From Actinernus sp. WN-2022 (taxonomy: Eukaryota > Cnidaria > Anthozoa > Actiniaria > Actinernidae): 64,000 bases of DNA. The stretch is taken from contig JAOWCC010001634.1 in assembly GCA_030867875.1 (NCBI GenBank), positions 50,502,021 to 50,566,020 on the forward strand. The letters are read 5' to 3'. How positions within the stretch are numbered: the stretch's first letter is position 1; each line of letters begins with the position of its first letter. A program made the position numbers and the translations under genes. Positions 10,019-21,423 of the stretch are shown here, in pieces. Below the pieces are notes generated by a model. That model was given only the letters and a program-made list of their open reading frames with translations, made no database searches and was not told the DNA's origin.

Positions 10019-12890
10019 ATGGCTGAACGTATACTCGAATTCGTCCGAGTATCCGGCCTTGGGGGTTATTTACGCGGATGGAAGATGGATGTTCCAGATG
10101 GTAATTCTCTAGAAGCAGACCCAGCTGCTTTCCTCGCCGGTGTGCGGAAGCAGACTACCGAAAAGCTCGAGAAACAGCTCCAGGACCTCAATAACCTTAA
10201 GTTTCAGCTAGCTTTGAACATAACACTCCGGCTAGACAAACCTGAGGGTTCAGTATATGAGATATCTACATTTCGTAGCTCGCAACCCGTTTTGACCAAT
10301 AGTTCTGATATCCGTGGGGCAATCGTAGAAGCACATGCTCAGATCCACAACTATATTGAGAAGTGGATCAGTCGGGGATCAAACTGGGTTATAGATAGAG
10401 TCAACATTCTATGGTTGAACATTGCACGGAGGAGGTTCATACGTGGAGGTTCATACGTACGACTACCTACTGAAGTCGCGAATAAGAAAGCCGTGATTAA
10501 CGTAAAGAACAATGACGACCATTGCTTACGTTGGTCGCTACGTGCTGCGCTGTTTCCAGTAGCAAAACACCCAGAGAGGACATCGAAGTACAGAGAAGAC
10601 GATGGATTGAACTTTGATGGGGTGGATGCGCCAACGCCAATCTCACAAATAAAACGTGTAGAGAAGCAAAACAAGATCTCTGTCAATGTATATGGTTGGG
10701 ATTCGAAGGAAAAGTGCTTGATCGTGCATCACATCTCACAGGAGACTTCCTCGACACGTGTTAACCTCTTGCTTATAGAGCATCCAGATAGCGGTCTTCA
10801 ACACTACTGTTGGATCATAAACTTCAACCGCCTCCTATTCAGTCAAACGAAATATGAACATAGGAAAACCTTTTGCGAGCGATGCTTACATGGATACACT
10901 ACCAACGCCCTCCTCTAAAAGCACATTCCAGAGTGCAACGGAGTCGATGACAGAGCCATTCGAATTGAAATACCTACCAATGAGAACAACATAGTCTCCT
11001 TTCAGAATATCCACAAACAGCTCCAAGTTCCCTACGTTATCTATGCCGACCTTGAGGCTTTAACCACTAAGATCGAAGGACCTGCCCAAGACCCCGAAAA
11101 GAGCAACACACTTAAAACAGAAGAACATATTCCCTGTGGATTTGCCTACATCGTTGTACGTTCTGATGGTCATAGCGAACCACCTGTATTATATAGAGGT
11201 ACGGATACGATCGAACTCTTTCTACGATGTATACAAGAGGAAGAGGCAAAGATCAAAGCCCAAAAGGCCAAGCCGCTATGTATGTTGCCGAAAGACCAGA
11301 GGGTTTATAATAGAGCAACGATTTGTCATATCTGCCAGAAGCCCTTGGTTGGTAGCGATAGAGTACGTGATCATTGCCACATCACCGGTGAGTTTCGAGG
11401 CGCCGCACATAGAGTAACCTCAAATTGCGTATCTCACCTACCATTCCAGTTGTATTCCACAACTTGCGTGGATATGATTCTCACCTACTGATGCAATCAA
11501 TCTCCAAGACAGAGGGCGATATCTCCTGTATTCCAAACAATATGGAGAAATATATTTCATTCTCACTTGGCAACCTACGGTTCATCGATAGCATACAATT
11601 TCTACTATCCTCTCTTGATAAGCTGGTAGCAAGTGCCGCCCCAGACACCTTCCAACAAACTACAAAGCACACGCCCGACCCAGATAAAAACAAGTTGCTG
11701 CTTCGCAAAGGCGTTTATCCATATGAGTACATGGACTCTTGGGATAGATTCATGGAGACTTCTCTTCCACCGAAAGAAGCATTCTATAGTAAGCTATACC
11801 TAGAGGACATATCCGACAAGGACTATGAACACGCACTAGAAGTTTGGAAGGTATTCGGTTGTGAGACGTTAGGAGACTACCACGACCTTTACCTTCAAAC
11901 CGATGTACTTCTTCTAGCAGATGTGTCTGAGACCTTTCGCACGACATGCATGCAAAACTATGGATTAGACCCGGCCCACTACTATACGAGCCCAGGACTC
12001 TCATGGGATGCATTGTTAAAGAAGACTGGCGTGGAGCTTGAACTATTAATCGACTACGACATGCATCTATTTGTTGAGAAAGGTCTACGTGGTGGTATAT
12101 CTATGGTGTCTCAGCGTTATGCTAAAGCAAACAACCCAAACGTTCCCGATTTCGATCCCAAAAAGCCAAATAGCCATATAGTCTACCTCGATTCTAATAA
12201 TCTCTATGGCTGGGCTATGAGTCAATATCTACAAACAGGAGGATTTGAGTAGTGCACACCAACAGAAGAACAAATCACCAATCTTGCGGACAATTCAGAT
12301 AAAGGTTACATTCTCGAAGTTGACCTCGAATATCCTCGAGAACTTCACGATGCACACAACAGCTATCCGCTAGCTCCCGAAAGAATGCAAGTGGATCGTG
12401 CTTGGTTCTCAGAGTATCAAACCGATCTATTTGAGAAACTATACGAAGGCAACGGATCTTTGAAAGTGGAAAAGCTTGTGCCTCACCTATATGACAAAGA
12501 ACGATACGTGCTCCACTACCGCAACCTACAGCTATACCTATCTCTTGGCATGCATTTGAAAAATATCCACAGAGCACTACGATTCGACCAATCCCCATGG
12601 ATGGAGCCATACATACGAATGAATACAGAACTACGAAAACAAGCGAAGAGCACTTTCGAGCAAGACCTCTACAAGTTGATGAACAACTCAGTTTTCGGCA
12701 AAACAATGGAAAATCTACGTAAGCGTGTAGATATCCAACTAGTGCGCTCTTCAGAAGGAATCAGACTACAGCGTCTCTTGAATAAGCCTAGCTATTCTCG
12801 CTCAACAATATTTGACGACAACCTAGCTGCTGTACACAACTACAAAAGCAAGCTACTGCTGAACCGCCCAGTATATGTTACCAGCCAATA
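10019..12890 (+). pseudogene. Polinton protein-primed-type DNA polymerase B, broken
   Basis: Replicates the element DNA. The N-terminal part starts MAERILEFVR and includes a conserved CLRWSLRAALFP segment. Visible further on: YADLEA (exonuclease motif I, near 11040-11060), a Cys/His segment CHICQKP...DHCHITGEFRG (near 11330-11400), FHNLRGYDSHLL (exonuclease II region), YLDSNNLYGWAMS (polymerase motif A, near 12185-12220) and KLMNNSVFGKTMEN (motif B, near 12675-12715). Breaks: in-frame stops at 10916-10918 and 12250-12252, a frameshift near 11417, and loss of everything after about 12890, including motif C with its catalytic Asp pair. It cannot make an active enzyme. Confidence 0.92.
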
Positions 12891-13044
12891 CCGCAGTCCA
12901 CTTCACGTAATTCAAGATAGAAGCAGAAGGGTCACTAAGCATAGATTCCTTGGTCGCCTTCTTTGCAATCCAACCAATGCCTGTAGCAAGCCCAGTAACT
13001 ATAGCAGCATCGGTTACCGCTTTCATCAATTTGTTCTCTACCAT
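12853..13044 (-). pseudogene. Conserved small hydrophobic Polinton protein, C-terminus lost
   Basis: Starts MVENKLMKAVTDAAIVTG and contains two hydrophobic stretches (AAIVTGLATGIGWIA and VKWTAVLAGNIYW), so probably a small membrane or virion-associated protein. From memory of related elements this type of DAA-VTGL...DPS-NYVK protein is widespread in animal Polintons. The 3' end overlaps the abrupt end of the polymerase gene, so one deletion probably trimmed both convergent genes. Confidence 0.6.
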
Positions 13045-13091
13045 CCTACTATGACATATAACCTATGGTCCTAGTCTTCAAATGTTGTATT

Positions 13092-13455
13092 CTACTCCAT
13101 ATCCGGCAATGCTACATGCGTAGGCTCTGGACTCGCGGGTCGTATCGTACTAATATTTCTAGAGGTATCGTCTTTGTATCTTCTGTATTGGTAGTACAAC
13201 CCCACCAACAAAGCACCTACGCCAATAGCTGCTAGAGTAGTATTGGTAGACACGTTTTTTGGCCAGCTTACCTCAACGTCGGTATCTTTCGATGATTCTT
13301 TTTCACGCTTCAACTCCCGCTTTTGAGCCTCTCTGGCAAGTTTGATGCTTACTGCTATTGCTTTTCCAGCAGCAACACGTTTTGGATTTTTTACCTTCTC
13401 AGTTGGTGAAGTCTTCGGAGGATCTGCAGTTATCCGATCCGTTTGTTCCTCCATC
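13092..13455 (-). CDS. Small Polinton membrane protein with KNPKRVAAGK motif
   Basis: I prefer the internal Met beginning MEEQTDRITADPP. The protein has a basic segment (KNPKRVAAGKAIAVSIKLAR...), a charged helix, and one transmembrane segment (TLAAIGVGALLVGLYYQY) followed by basic residues. The K-NP-RVAAGK motif next to a single membrane span recurs in animal Polintons, where the function is unknown; a virion membrane or core role is an inference. Its start overlaps the end of the upstream gene, consistent with tight packing. No break is seen. Confidence 0.65.
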
Positions 13456-13973
13456 TTGCTTCGATATAGTAGGCGTATGTGAAGGTGCAATAGGTGTTAT
13501 AGCAGAGGTACCAGGAATAACTATGTGACCAGATACGTGGAACAAGACGCTAGCTAGTGCTACAAAATGACCTGCTTTAAGTGATAACAAGCCAGTCGCC
13601 GCACTTATCTCGTTGCGGACTAGATGGTCTTCTTGTAGGTCTTGCAGAAGTGCTTCTTGAGAATCTATAGGGACTAGGTCAGCAACTAATCGGGTAGCTA
13701 GACGCATCACACCATCGACTAGACTCCCTGTTATTTGCTGAGCTAGAACGGCCTGGTACCTTCTATGCAACCTCTCTACTTCTTTTTCAGGTAGTCTAGA
13801 AATATCTCCTAGAGATATTTTTTTCCTAGATATTCTTTTGTGGTACCTGTTGCAGCCAAAATGGAAAGTGCTTCCCGGTTGTCTGTTGCAGATGAACACG
13901 CATCCTCTATTTTGGGTGGTGGGCCTGTTACGTCCTCACCAAGTAGGTGGTCAACTATTTCTTTATCGTCCAT
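13399..13973 (-). pseudogene. Conserved Polinton protein, split at an A7 run
   Basis: The start MDDKEIVDHLLGEDV overlaps the last codons of the ATPase gene. The frame from this start is open to the A7 tract at 13818-13824 and then meets a stop within three codons. The frame one base back is open to 13399 and encodes ISRLPEKEVERLHRRYQ, a stretch around LVADLVPIDSQEALLQDL and a Ser/Thr-rich tail with KQDGGTNGS. The type is recognisable from other Polintons but has no known function. The split is either a one-base indel in a homopolymer or a -1 frameshift site. Confidence 0.65.
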
Positions 13974-14588
13974 GGTATGCTATAGGTGCGGGTAGCTCTA
14001 ACACTACTGCAAAGGGATGTCGTAAACAAAAGCATATGCGAGCAAACTTATGAGACCGAAGCACTGCTCGTATCTCTTTATCTTCTTGTGAGCCTCCATA
14101 GTCCTCGAATAGCATTTTCCCATCTATAGCCGATGCAGTATGAAAGGGAACTACAACAGCTACGTTTTCGCGGAAAGGTTTGCATATGCTTGTTAATTGT
14201 TGGGAGAGCACCCAAATAGAGAGCCCTATATGGCGAGCAGAGAATGCCAAATCCACTAGCTTGTCAGTTCTTCTTTTTACATCTTTTGAGGCGGCACAAT
14301 CATCGAGAATCAATAGAGTATTGGTCCCAGCCCAAAAGGTTGCACAAACATGCAATGCGGTATTGATGGCATCCTGTGGTGGAGATACGATATAGAATTG
14401 TTGATCTCGATTGGCAAATCCACGATAGGTTTTGTTATGGGCATACGTGGGGCACACTAATACTATGTAGTCAAACTTACCACGAAATGCTCCACGAAGC
14501 TGCTCTATGAGAAATGCCGTTTTTCCACAGTTTGTTGGACCTTAACTATGAGTACGTTGAATGGGATGTGTTCTACCAGGGAATCCAT
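13963..14588 (-). pseudogene. Polinton packaging ATPase (FtsK/HerA, A32-like), one frameshift
   Basis: DNA-packaging ATPase of the virion-encoding module. Walker A is GPTNCGKT (near 14515-14540) and Walker B is TLLILDDCA (near 14310-14335), followed by a conserved SIWVLSQQLTSI sensor-like segment. The start ATG at 14588 overlaps the stop of the capsid gene. A frameshift lies just before Walker A (near 14540), so the first 15 or so codons are out of frame with the rest. Length of about 205 residues fits the family. The catalytic motifs are themselves intact. Confidence 0.88.
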
Positions 14589-15825
14589 TAGTATGTTATA
14601 TTCTGTAGTGCTCCGTTCAATATCGTGAGCTGAGCATCTGCAAGAACATAGATATGCATGTTTACATTTCCACTACCGTTTGCGGGCCTATGTAAACGAA
14701 TGTTGATGTATTTTCCACTACCTGTTTGCGCCATACCATCACCATGAACGGCTTGATCTTTTGCTGTGCGACAATCAACTAGAATGGCGAATCTGTTGTT
14801 GTGAAACTTAGTAGGAGTCAAATAAGTAGTGGATGTGGCAAACCATCCTTTTGCAGCCTCCCAGAAATCTGGTGGTAGCATACCTCCTGGAAAGAATCTG
14901 TTTGGAATCCCGTTGACATCTACCTCTATCTTCGAAATATCAGGATTTGAGAATGCTTCGCTATCCCGTGTACCAGCGGTGTGTGGATCCACGAATAGTA
15001 GAAGTAGTCCAGCAAAGGATCGTCGTGGAACATTGATGTTCTGAGATACCAAAGTATCTGATGCCTTGGCGATAGGTACGGTCGTGAAGTGAACAGCGTG
15101 GTTGAATAGGAAAGCAGTACCTGTTTCATATGTATTCAGTGCGTGGCTAGCTAGAGTTTCATTTTTGATGGCTTCATATTCTAACTGTATGTTGTTAAGC
15201 TTGTACGTATACCAATCTTTGTGGTGTCTGATCCAACAACTATGTCAACAGCAGGTGCTAGAGTCAACTCGAATAAAATAGTGTCTTGTAGGGCGTGGGG
15301 ATATAGAACTCCATGTTGTGTTAGAATATCAACGTCTAACGGAATTCTATATTTAGAACCATACGCAACTAGGAGCGCGTTTTCTCCAGCATCCGAAGTG
15401 CTCGCATCTTTTGCCTTCGAGCGTAGCTTGTTCGTGTTCTCTGATTGGATACCTTGTTGTGTTCTAGCTTCTCGCTCCTGTGTAGATAGGTATAGATCGG
15501 AATATGTCTGTAGGAGATCTGACCGAGCAATGTCTTCCACATCTTCAGCACCCATTTTGCAAACTCGATGTACTACCAAGCAGCGCCCAACATTGGCAAC
15601 CACACGATTATTGGCATGTCCACCAGACAATACAATGTCGCCCAATAGTGCTAAGCTACCAGGTACTAGTACGATGTTTTCTCCTAGTGTTGGTACTTCC
15701 ACATAGAGTGTCTCTCCTGGGTTGGCAGATGATGGGGTGAAAGTTTTCCTATATAGGGTGCGTGGAGCTTTTAGTGCTCGAGGCTCTCTTCGTGCTTGTG
15801 CGGGAACTAACTTTGACGATATCAT
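14588..15825 (-). pseudogene. Polinton major capsid protein (double jelly-roll), one frameshift
   Basis: Capsid protein by size, position beside the ATPase and recognisable segments: GETLYVEVPTLGEN, VPGSLALLGDIVLSGG and the central TYSDLYLSTQERE in the first half; VNGIPNRFFPGGMLPPDFW and a C-terminal NMHIYVLADAQLTI in the second. The start chosen is the Met at 15825 (MISSKLVPAQ). The frame is broken once, near 15200, in the middle of the protein. About 410 residues in all, somewhat short of many family members. It is transcribed divergently from the gene at 15860 with only 34 bp between the starts. Confidence 0.85.
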
Positions 15826-15859
15826 ATTGAATATAGCAAGATATATAGTTAAGTTCAAT
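15826..15859. promoter_or_regulatory. Compact bidirectional promoter between capsid gene and the 15860 gene
   Basis: Only 34 bp separate the two start codons. The spacer begins with attgaa and ends with ttcaat (inverted repeat) and has tatata-type boxes readable in both directions. Compare the larger inverted repeat at 23917-23965. Confidence 0.5.
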
Positions 15860-16929
15860 ATGGGTGATGTTGAGGTTGACCCAGCCAAGGAAAATCCTGG
15901 TAGAGCTGAAACAGGTGAAAACTATAAGGATGATGATACTGTTGACAAAGAGGCATGGAATGCAATACCTTCAGATGTCAGAACTACGATGCCAGGCGAA
16001 ATGATCCCCATGGAAACCAGACGTGACTATAACAAAGAAGGTGCTAAGCCGAAGACTCAGGAAACCTCGCTTAGCGGCGATGACCTCTTGTATAAAATCC
16101 TCGCTCCGAAAGTTAAAGTTAACCATCGAGGGTTCATCTTCAAACAAGACTTATCAGAAGGGGCAAAAGAGATGCTGGTAGATGCTGTCCGGAAATATTA
16201 TCCGGATGCGGGGATTCGGGGCGTACTTGAGATAGCAACTATATACGATGATAAAATGAAAAAGGGTAGAATCTACATACATGAGTTTGGAAGTGATGAG
16301 AAACCTATCCCTTTGACCACGAAGAAAGGAGAGAGATATAAGCAGATGGGGAAGGGCCTCAAAAGGGCTCTAGGGCCTACGATAGAAGAGGCAGCAGAAG
16401 AAGTCGTCCAAGCTTGGCAAAAGCGTGATGGGCATCTCAAACAACAAGAAGACATACTTCAAGACCCTACGTCGACCCCAAATCAGATAGAAGCAGCTAA
16501 GAATGAGATAACCACCATCCGTGAAATGAGGAAATAGCAGTCCTAGAACGCAGAGAAGAAGCCCGACGAGAACTTTTGCCCCTTCGCGATAGGGTCAAAG
16601 CGATTTTCAAGAAGTACGGGGTTAGTATAACTAGCGTACTGGCCGTAGTAGGTACTGTGATTGGTGTAATAGTTTCCAATCTGATGAAGGGAGTTCCCGC
16701 GATACCAAAGAGCTTGCCTGACACTATTAAAGATGCTGCCAAAGCTGTTGCCAAATTGTTAAAAGCAATAGGAAAAAAGCTGGGACAGATTCTACCTCCG
16801 ATGATTGGACCAATTGCAAGCTTCATATTTAGTATGGCTGGTGAAGCTGTGGGATTCCTAGCAAATAATGCTTGGTTGTTAATCGTGGCTGTAGTCGTGT
16901 TCGTAATAGAGCAATACAAACAGCGTTAG
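15860..16929 (+). pseudogene. Polinton coiled-coil protein with hydrophobic C-terminus, one frameshift
   Basis: Starts MGDVEVDPAKENPG just after the bidirectional promoter. The first 226 codons are acidic/charged with a helical segment (EEAAEEVVQAWQKRD...) and stop at 16535-16537. A second frame continues with ERREEARRELLPLRDRV and ends with hydrophobic stretches (SVLAVVGTVIGVIVSNL, GPIASFIFSMAGEAVGF, WLLIVAVVVFVIEQY). The join is a one-base shift near 16530. I infer a single protein of about 350 residues, anchored by its tail, possibly a minor virion protein. No recognised name. Confidence 0.6.
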
Positions 16930-17854
16930 CGAAACAACAACCACGCAGATCCAGCTGCAGCAATAGATACCACTGCTAGATTGGTCTCGTGTTGTGGAGT
17001 AGGATTTGGTAAGTGCTTTACTGCAGTGGTACTATGGGGGGCTTTTTTGCTACGTGTGGGAGGTGGAACTTGTTGCTTTGCACTGTGTGGTAATTGTTTC
17101 TTCGAGGGGGGTCCTTCCATAGAGGTTTTTGCTTTATCGAGGTTGATATGGTAGTTTATTCCGAAGTAGATGCCTGACGCACTTGCAATTTGCAGCTTAT
17201 TGTTATAACCATTTATAATCTCAATGTTGATAATCATACGACTAGGTATTAACATACACCACTTGGCAACCGCTAGGTCGAGACGAACCTTCGTTTTCTG
17301 TAGAGCATCTTGATATCTCAATAGACTATGGAGATTCGATTCACGGATGATAGCTTTCAACTTTTCACCGCAGGCATTTTGAACGTTGATGGATGTGGCT
17401 GCCTTCCCTACGATTGGGAGGCGGTTGGTAGCCTGGGGTTCTAGGACACAATACACGTAAGCCATTATAGACAAGATGATTCTGGCTAGCCCAGCCTTTG
17501 TCAATCCCTTTCCCTTCTGTGGAACGAACCAATTGTGCTGCTTCTTCGCCATATCATTGTGAAAGAACTGTACCGGAATATCAAGTGGACCGTTGAGGTC
17601 GAACCCCCACGTCTTATCAGTATCGCTTGCTCGGCGTAAGGCGAAGTTAACTTTATCGACTCCGAACTCTTTCCTGAGCCTGTTATATGCAACTGCATTC
17701 CATGGAGTGTTATTGTTCTTATTAAACATAGAGTCGTCTGGAAGTGGGATTTCCAATTCATATAGTACTCTCATGTTCGTGAAGTATACATGAAAGCGAT
17801 AAAAGCTACGAATGTTGTCAATGATTGGTGCGTCATCTGAAAGATGATCATCGA
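16926..17854 (-). pseudogene. Conserved Polinton protein, C-terminal part, split by LINE
   Basis: Open for about 310 codons. It has FYRFHVYFTNMRVLYELEIP near its start and a CVLEPQATNRLP and INGYNNKLQIAS segment later, then a Pro/Ser/Lys-rich linker and a hydrophobic C-terminus (LAVVSIAAAGSAWLLF). The first codons before about 17854 come from the LINE tail and are not part of the gene. The N-terminal part lies at 23400-23776. The family is common in animal Polintons with unknown role, perhaps a virion component. Its 3' end abuts the end of the convergent gene at 16929. Confidence 0.72.
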
Positions 17855-18195
17855 ATTGTATTGTATTGTATTGTATTTTATTCGCCACTAATAGAAGTTA
17901 CAAAGTAGATAATACAAAGTAAATATATATAAAGGTTAATGGCGAGGAAGCCTAAAAAGAAACCATTAAGGGCTTATGTGAATTTAGGCTTCCTCTTAAA
18001 ATAACAGCAAGTGGAAAGACATAACGAGTAACTATGACGAACTGGCGTTTTTTCCATGTTATTTTTTGCGTTACCTGTATTCTTAATAATAATTAATCAT
18101 GATTAATATTTACAAAAGAGATAGGATTTAAAATTTACTTTGAAAAGAGAAAGGGAGGCGGAGTTAATAAGTTCAGTATCAAGTGAATTAAATAA

Positions 18196-21100
18196 CTATG
18201 GACCTTGAAAGTATACAGAAAACTGCCTTATGTTGGTTTTACATAAGGGAGTGCAAAAAGCTGGAGCATTTCTAGTGTTGTAATTATGGACTTGATCATT
18301 TGTTAAAAACATGTTGTTAAATTTAATTGGCAAAAGACCATTTTTGTAGGAGTACATAAATTGACCTATCTGTAACAAAAGAATGTCATGGAATTTAATT
18401 ATGTTTAGTTCTTTGAAAATAGGATCAGTGTGAGCATCAAATTTAGTCTTCATTAGGATTCTAATGACACGTTTTTGAAGTAGTACTATACGACGAAGAT
18501 TGGATTGGTAAGTAGAAGCCCAGACTAAATTACAATATTGAAGGTAAGGATAAATCATTGCATAATACAGTGTTCGTAAAGACGTTTTGGAAAGGTAAAA
18601 ACTGTTAAACTCATGATGGAGGCAAGGATTAATTGGATTATAGTAGTAATCGCAAAACAACAAAACACGCCATGTTTGTCACTTCACAGGATGAACAACA
18701 TCCGGGACTTTTATTTCTAATTAACATAACTACAACAGGTATCCCATAACTTGTTAGAATGAGATCATACTTCAACAAAAACTAGATTTAAAAATGATTC
18801 CTACAGATTTCGATATTTTGTTGGCTATATGAGATATATATGGTTTCCAAGATAAGTGTTCATCTAGTATTACCCCTAGAAACATGGTTTCTTTTACTTG
18901 ATCAATTATCTGGTTGTTTATAACCAACTGAAGATTATGACATTGCCTATTTTGTCTGGGTTTAAATATCATGAATTTTGTCTTTGTTAAATTCAATGAG
19001 AGTTTATTTGCCTTGAACCAATCTGATAATTTGTTTATTTCAGCATTCAGAGTATTGATCAGGTAAACAGGGTCTTTGTGAGAGAAAAATATTTTTGTGT
19101 CATCAGCAAATAGAATAAGCTCTAATACATTAGAAACATTATTCAAGTCATTGATATACAATAAAAAAAATAAAGGACCAAGAATTGAGTCTGAGGTACC
19201 CCACAGCAAATCTTTTTAGGAGAAGAGCAGTGCTCATTAAACTGAACGAATTGTGTTCTGTTGGAAAAGTAACTTTTAATCCAATCTAATGCTATGCCAC
19301 GAATCCCGTAATGTTCAAGTTTGTCAAAAAGGCTGAATGCTGTGGTTAACAGTGTCGAAGGCTTTTGATAAATCTAGAAAAATTCCAACAACAATTTCTT
19401 TACGATCAATTGCAGATGAAATTTTATCATATATGACGATCAAAGCAAGCGCTGTAGAGTGATTTTTTCTGAAACCGAACTGATTATCATTTAAAATATT
19501 ACATTTATTAATGTATATCAATAGGCGGTTATAAATTACTCTTTCCAAAAATTTAGAGAAGCTTGGTAGAATTGAGACTGGTCTATAATTGGTGAACAAA
19601 TCTTGTTTATCAGCTTTAAACAGAGGAATCACGCGAGCAATTTTCATTTCATCAGGAACAATACCATGACTAATGGATAAATTGATAATGTGAGTCAAGG
19701 GTTCAGAAACAATATCAATAGATTGTTTTATTATAGACATAGGTATGTTGTAATACCCAGAGGCTTTTCCTGGTTTAAAGCTGTTGGCAATTTCTATCAT
19801 CTCTTCTTTGGTTGTTGGATTAAAAGACACTGAACTCGAAAAAAAGCCGGAAAGAAAATTCTGATGAGACATGGCTGAAGGCTGTATTTTTTTAGCTAAG
19901 TTAGGCCCAATATTAGTGAAATAATTACAAAATCTATTAGCAATTTCAACAGGATCAGAAATTTCATGGTCGTCAACTTTAAACGTCGAGGTTAATTTAG
20001 GCTTCGACCTTTTTTTGTTGATAACTTCATTAAGAATCCTCCAGGTGGCTTTAATGTTTGACTTATTGTCTTCTAATATTTTTTCGTAATACAGGCGTTT
20101 AGCAATTATCAGAGAATGATTTAATTTGTTTTTGTAATCTTTATAAGACAGTTCGTGATTAGGAGTTGGAAAACGCAGGTATTTTTTATATAACTTGTTT
20201 TTTCTTTTTATGGACTTAAGGAGGCCTTTTGATAACCATGGCTTACCAAGGAGGCAACGTTTTGCCTTTATTCTTCGTAACGGAAAGCACGCGTTATAAG
20301 TAGAAGTGTATTCTTTTAAGAAGCTATTGTATGCTTTCTTAGGGTCATTATACGCGTCAAGTTGAGACCAATTAATTGTTTCTAACTTATCTTTAAAATT
20401 AGCTAAGTTGTTTTGGCTTTTGTCACGAACAAGAATATAATCATTTGGGTTATGATACAGCGTGTCATCGGAACAAATCGAAAAAACCGGTAAATGGTCG
20501 GAAATGTCAGAAAACAATAGACCATTTCTCGAGAGATTATGAAAATGGTTGGTAAATATGTTATCAATTAGCGTTGCCGTATGAGATGTTATTCTAGAAG
20601 GACGAGTAATCAACGGAAGAAACATACTGGAGTACATTCCATCTAAGAATTCGCCGGTAGGTGCATGACATTGATAGTTCATTAGGTTCAAATTGAAATC
20701 GCCCATTAAGTAACATATTTTGTTTTCTTTAGAAATCTTTCCAATCATGTCATTGAATTTTTTCAAAAATTCATTCACATTCTGATTTGGTGGTCTATAG
20801 ATGACGCCAACAATTATGTTTTTCCCCTGGGGTCTACTGATCTCAACGAATAAAGATTCCACAGTCTCAAAATCATCAAAGCTTAAATCAACACGAATTT
20901 TAGATTCAAATTCATCTGATAAATACAAACCGACACCACCACCAGATCTGTTTGATCGATATCTATGATGAAAATAAAAACCTTCAATATTGACTGAATG
21001 AGATGAATCTTGCAGCCAGGTTTCAGTAATCCCAATAACTGAAAACTTAGTATCTAAATTAGCCAATAAATCCGTGAAATTATCTAAGTGAGATTCTAGG

Positions 21101-21423
21101 CCGCGAATATTTCAATGCAAGAGAGAAAATTGTTTAACATAATGGGCTTCATTTTTTAACATATCGTTAAACTCATCCTCAATAAAGTAATCGCATTGAT
21201 TAGAATCATTATAAAAATGTGTATCTGGATCTAGGTCACCGGAAAGTGTTGTGTGCTGGTTTGTATTTGAGAATAAAGGATTATAGTGCAAACTGGACAA
21301 TCTATCAGAGTTGAAGTGAATAAGACCATGTTGCAGTTCATAGATTACAAGGTTAGGACGCTTCGGGGTGTATCTGCAAGTACCTCTAAGGAATGCGGGA
21401 CAACTTGCCCGCATTCTTTTCAT
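18196..21423 (-). pseudogene. LINE ORF2: APE endonuclease and reverse transcriptase
   Basis: From N to C: an endonuclease domain with IGITETWLQD, GGGVGLYLS, YRPPNQN, LMGDFNLNL and SDHLPVF; then RT with NYRPVSILPSFSKFLER, NQFGFRKNHST, DLSKAFDTVNH (motif A) and FADDTKIFFS (motif C), and a C-terminal LQYCNLVWASTYQ segment. Breaks: an in-frame TGA at about 21112 near the start of the endonuclease, frameshifts near 19340 and 19195, and a 173-bp MITE at 18604-18776. The gene reads toward the lower coordinates, ending near 18196. Confidence 0.87.
18604..18776. mobile_element. 173-bp MITE inside LINE ORF2, 7-bp duplication
   Basis: The sequence aaaaact occurs on both sides (18597-18603 and 18777-18783). 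Between them are 173 bp with imperfect inverted ends (gttaaactcatgat / atcatacttcaac). Removing it restores collinearity with other LINE ORF2s. Family unknown. Confidence 0.75.

Noticed and set aside
11136..11417. Open frame on + strand inside the polymerase region
   Set aside because: It is the wrong frame of the polymerase gene; the correct frame shows the conserved motifs.
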